Source: Crambe crambe (Eukaryota; Porifera; Demospongiae; Poecilosclerida; Crambeidae). From it: DNA of 64,000 bases. Within the stretch, counting starts at the first letter, position 1, and every line of letters starts with the position of its first letter. Of this stretch, positions 60,485 through 64,000 are shown piece after piece. The notes under the pieces are model-generated. The model did not search any database and had not been told where the DNA came from. It was given only the letters and a program-made list of their open reading frames with translations. Location: positions 5,394,001-5,458,000 of the forward strand of contig OZ004582.1 of assembly GCA_963924555.1 (NCBI GenBank), in the 5' to 3' direction. The translations under genes were made by a program, and so were the position numbers.

Positions 60485-62291
60485 ATGGAGAATGAACACC
60501 AGGCTAGGGAGACCACAGCACTCATCACTACTGCAGCTGATGAATATACTCCAATACGGCGAAAAAATAGAAAGCTCAAGAATGGATGCAATTGGACGAA
60601 TTTCTGTATCAGCTCCAACTCAGCCCTTATGATTCTGCTATGGTCATTTCTGATATCCTTGTGGTATAATCTGGTATTTTATCCAGATAATTATAGTCAG
60701 ATCCTTCCCGAAATAATTCCTGAGTTTGTACTATATGTATCACTATCTGTCTATGGTTTTAGTGCTATTGTGAATATGTTCTATCCACTAGCTGGATTCT
60801 TAGGGGATGTAAAGTGTGGACGATTCAAAATTGTAACAATTAGTCTCAAGTTAACTATAAGTGTTATGACAGCACTCATCATTTTGGCTGGTATGATAAC
60901 TGGTGTTATATTTCTAAAAATACCAGTACACAATGACATATATATCATAGTCCAGATAGTACTTCTTTTGATTTGTATTTGCATTTTGGTGGTGCTACTG
61001 ACGGGACTAGTTTGCTTTTTCACCAATGTTATTCAGTTTGGTATGGATCAACTCCATGACTCACCAGCTCAAGATTCAAGCCTATTCATTCACTGGTTCA
61101 TCTGGCTCTTTTATACCAGCATAGTCATAACACAAATCCCATGGCTTATGTTTTCCATTCCATTTGATGGTGGGAACATAACAGGGGTATGCGTAGTATG
61201 TGTGATAGTGGTTATAATTATAGTCCTGCTTATCGTTTCTCTGTGTGTGGTACGTCGCAGGCAGAGGTGGTTTTTGATTGAGCCTGGCTTGGAAAATCCT
61301 TATAAAAAGGTCTACAGAGTAACAAAGTTTGCCAGGCAGCACAAGATCCCAGTTCGCAGGAGTGCCTTCACTTACTGTGAGGATGAAATACCTTCAGGAC
61401 TGAACCTTGGCAAGGAGAAATATGGAGGTCCCTTCACCACTGAACAGGTAGAGGATGTCAAAGCTTTCTATGGAATTCTCAAGGTCCTATTTTCCATTGG
61501 ACCAGCATTTGCACTAGAAACAGCTACTAACTCAACATTTCCCTTCTTTGCCCAAAACTGGCTTTATACCAGTACGTTTGATAACAGTTCTTATATATAC
61601 TATTCAGAATATGCTAAACAATTATTCATGACCAATAGCCTACTACCACCTCTCCTTATAGCTGTCCTGATCCCTCTTTACCTTTGTTTCTTTCGTCGAA
61701 TCATTTTACCTTATATTCCAGGAATGTTGAAAAGAATGGGAATTGGAATGATATTGAGTTTACCATCTTAATTTGCTCTGTTTCATGGTTGAGATTATTA
61801 CAAGAAAAAGAAATGTTGATTTATATGATAGTTATGACACAGCTAACTCAACTGCACAATTTATAGTTGTACAACTGCCACTCCAAGACACATTTTTGCT
61901 GATCATACACTATATTATGTCTGCATTCTCAAGGATGCTACTCTACATTGGAATGTTTGAGTTCATCTGTTCCCAGAGCCCCCACTCCATGAAGGGACTG
62001 CTCATAGGTTTATCGTATGCCATCAAGGGTCTATTCCAACTCTTGGCTGTGGGTCTTGCTACAGTATTTGTTCTTTTCGATTTTTTTAATGAGGATGTCC
62101 CTGGCTTAGGTTATGGCTACTACATAACTAACTTGGTCCTTGGAACAATTGCTTTTATCATGTATGCATATACTGCTTGGAAATACAAGAATAGAGTGAG
62201 AGATGAACCTTCTAATGTACATCAGTATGCTGAAGACTACTACTCCAACATACAGGAGGAACCTAACTATGATTACTCTGTTTCTATGTAA
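60485..62291 (+). pseudogene. Second POT/SLC15-like transporter with a frameshift
   Basis: Aligns with the gene at 56444 along its whole length, including DVKCGRF, FGMDQLHDSPAQDS and FTTEQVEDVKAFYGIL. ATG 60485 matches the paralogue's start better than an upstream in-frame ATG at 60434. At about 61766-61772 four extra bases create TAA after MILSLPS and shift the frame. Coding similarity resumes in the next frame (LLCFMVEIITRKRN) to TAA 62291. No splice sites suggest an intron. The remaining sequence is well conserved, so the lesion may be recent or a sequencing error. Confidence 0.8.
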
Positions 62292-63229
62292 ACATCATTG
62301 AATGTGCAACTTCACACACTCATTTTTTTGTAAATTGTCCATAGACTCTTGCATACATATATACGTAGCTAATATAAATCATTTCCTACATATTATAGAT
62401 AGGATCATAGATTACTTTGTGTGTCACTGATAATGAATAAATGGGTGTCAAATTTACTCTAATAGAAGACTCAAATGTGATATGTTCTTTCATTCAACAA
62501 AATTAAGTGAATTAACTAAGTCTTGACTACACTGGTATGAACTAATATACATATTATGCATAGCTATAACATCTTCAGTGATTATTATAATGAAAGATGA
62601 GTAACATACTTACATTATTAAAGAAACATTGCGTAAATCCTGTATCACATCATATTAAGTTTACTAGGGAAATGCAAGCATTGTGGGGTGAGCACTCATG
62701 CTCAGTTTACCCAAGGTCATCACGAAAAGAAGCTACATTAGAATGTACATACATATAGTAGCACTCCCCCATTTGACTCCCTAATGTGGGGCTTACTGCA
62801 TTTGCCCGACACTACTTTCCCATCATCCCTGACATTCAGTGAGCGAGTGCAGTGAGTGAGCTGACTCTCAGGTTATGACTCAATCAATATGAGCTGGTAT
62901 CTGCATGCACGGTTCCTTGTCTGCATCGATTTTATACATACTAGGGATATAATCCAGTGCACAACACACAGAGGAGTATATATAGAATATCCATGCCATT
63001 ATGTGTAGATGGTCTGTGACTTGATCACAACATACTGATCTACATACATAGTACATGTATGTATTTGACTCTAAGCTGTTGAGTCTTCTGCATTGTCATT
63101 GTATACAAGAAGCAGAGATTAGCTGGCTCCTGCTATTTATTATTTACGAGTGTTGTTTTACATGCAGGCTTACATTTGCTAGTGCCCTATAACTCACGTA
63201 CAGTCCTGAGGACAGCAGTATGCTAAAGC
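62292..63229. other. Spacer between transporter copies
   Basis: AT-rich. Holds a block near 62668-62740 (GGGAAATGCAAGCATT) shared with about 39903 and, in part, 43436. No gene supported. Confidence 0.55.
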
Positions 63230-63760
63230 CGATGAAGATACTCATTAGAAAATCGTCATCCGAAAAAGATTAAGTTTGAAGAATGTCTGCATCAGCTCCA
63301 ATTCAGCCCTTCTGATTCTACTATGGTCATATCTGATCTCCCTGTGCTATAATATGGCATTTTATCCTGACAATTATTGTCAGATATTAACTTATTTTGA
63401 TGTTTATCTTCTATATGTATCATTACCTACCAATGGTGCCAGTGCTTGTACGATGATTTTCTATCCATTGGCTGGTTTTTTTTTGTGATGTAAAGTGTGG
63501 GCGATTAAGTCTCAAGTTTACTATCATTGCAATGACAACATTCCTTATTTCAGCTGGCATTATAACTGGTGGTAAGTAATAAGATTACTTTGTAGTAGTA
63601 TTACTGACTGGGTTTGTTTCTTTTCATGCCAATGTTATTCAGTTTGGTATGGATCAACTCCACAACTCACCAGCTCAAGATTCAAGCTTGTTCATTCACT
63701 GGTATATTTTACACTAGCATGGTCATAGTACAACTTCCAATGGCTACTTCAATCAAACTG
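63230..63760 (+). pseudogene. Third POT/SLC15-like copy, degraded fragment
   Basis: Matches the N-terminal third of the paralogues: VCISSNSALLILLWS, FYPDNYCQIL and FYPLAGFF, then a frame change at a T-run (63477-63484), DVKCGR, a gap, then NVIQFGMDQLHNSPAQDSS and a final break after HWYI. It has multiple frameshifts and internal deletions. The rest is lost, and the foldback element at 63842 follows. Confidence 0.85.
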
Positions 63761-63841
63761 TTCTATGATTATCAGTATATGTAAAGGAAAAAAAACTATG
63801 CTAAATAAAAAGGCCTTGTAGGGTTAGTGTGTATTTTTACC

Positions 63842-64000
63842 TATAGCAGTTTCTGTGAGCAAACATCAAAATTATGCTGCCTTCAATAATAATCCCTACA
63901 TCACTGCCTCTCACCAAGCTGCTTTAATTGTTCATGTCAGTGTAGGGATTATTATTGAAGGCAGCATAATTTTGATGTTTGTTCACAGAAACTGCTATAG
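63842..64000. mobile_element. Foldback element at the window edge
   Basis: Arms 63842-63901 and 63941-64000 are inverted copies over 60 bp (outer CTATAGCAGTTTCTGTGAGC; inner AATAATAATCCCTACA) with a 39-bp loop. It may continue past the window. The CCCTACATCRCTGC motif also occurs in 59058-59362. Confidence 0.88.

Overview
The window looks like nuclear DNA from an early-branching animal, most likely a demosponge such as Amphimedon queenslandica. That is an inference from four things: very short (50-100 bp) GT-AG introns, metazoan gene families (TRAF, ZU5/UPA/death-domain proteins, condensin II), a kinase-kelch family, and AT-rich spacer full of TAGCTA/TGCATGCA palindromes and small DNA transposons. 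There are no rRNA or tRNA genes and no CRISPR array.

Layout. 71-2593 (+) is the 3' half of an IGHMBP2/SMUBP-2 type helicase gene (helicase C-terminus, R3H, AN1 zinc finger). 4193-9089 (-) is a receptor gene: signal peptide, Ig-like domain, FN3-like domain, TM helix, UPA and death domain, resembling UNC5 without ZU5. 9365-14245 (-) is a kinase-kelch gene broken by a 1,348-bp transposon (12565-13912) with 185-bp terminal inverted repeats, an 8-bp target duplication and a truncated RecQ-like helicase gene. 15305-15730 (+) is another decayed kinase fragment. 16545-22375 and 25564-31456 (both -) are two paralogous coiled-coil/ankyrin/ZU5/UPA/death-domain genes. Their 3' cassette is shared with the receptor gene, so three signalling genes are built from one duplicated intracellular module. 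35476-38626 (+) is an apparently intact kinase-kelch gene. 38743-55611 (-) carries the C-terminal and middle exons of condensin II subunit H2 (NCAPH2). A TRAF gene (50246-51655, probably with a 5' exon at 45533-45604) lies antisense inside a 12.1-kb NCAPH2 intron. 56444-63760 (+) is a tandem array of POT/SLC15-like transporters: one intact, one frameshifted, one fragment.

The gene content leans towards signalling: UPA/death-domain proteins, TRAF and kinase-kelch. Paralogues are rearranged by segmental duplication, exon shuffling and apparent gene conversion.

The most unusual signal is a set of three TIR transposons (12565-13912, 33545-34133, 54107-54702). They share TAG...CTA termini, a hairpin inside each TIR and 8-9 bp target duplications, and two of them carry RecQ-like helicase fragments. 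I cannot place them in a named superfamily with confidence.
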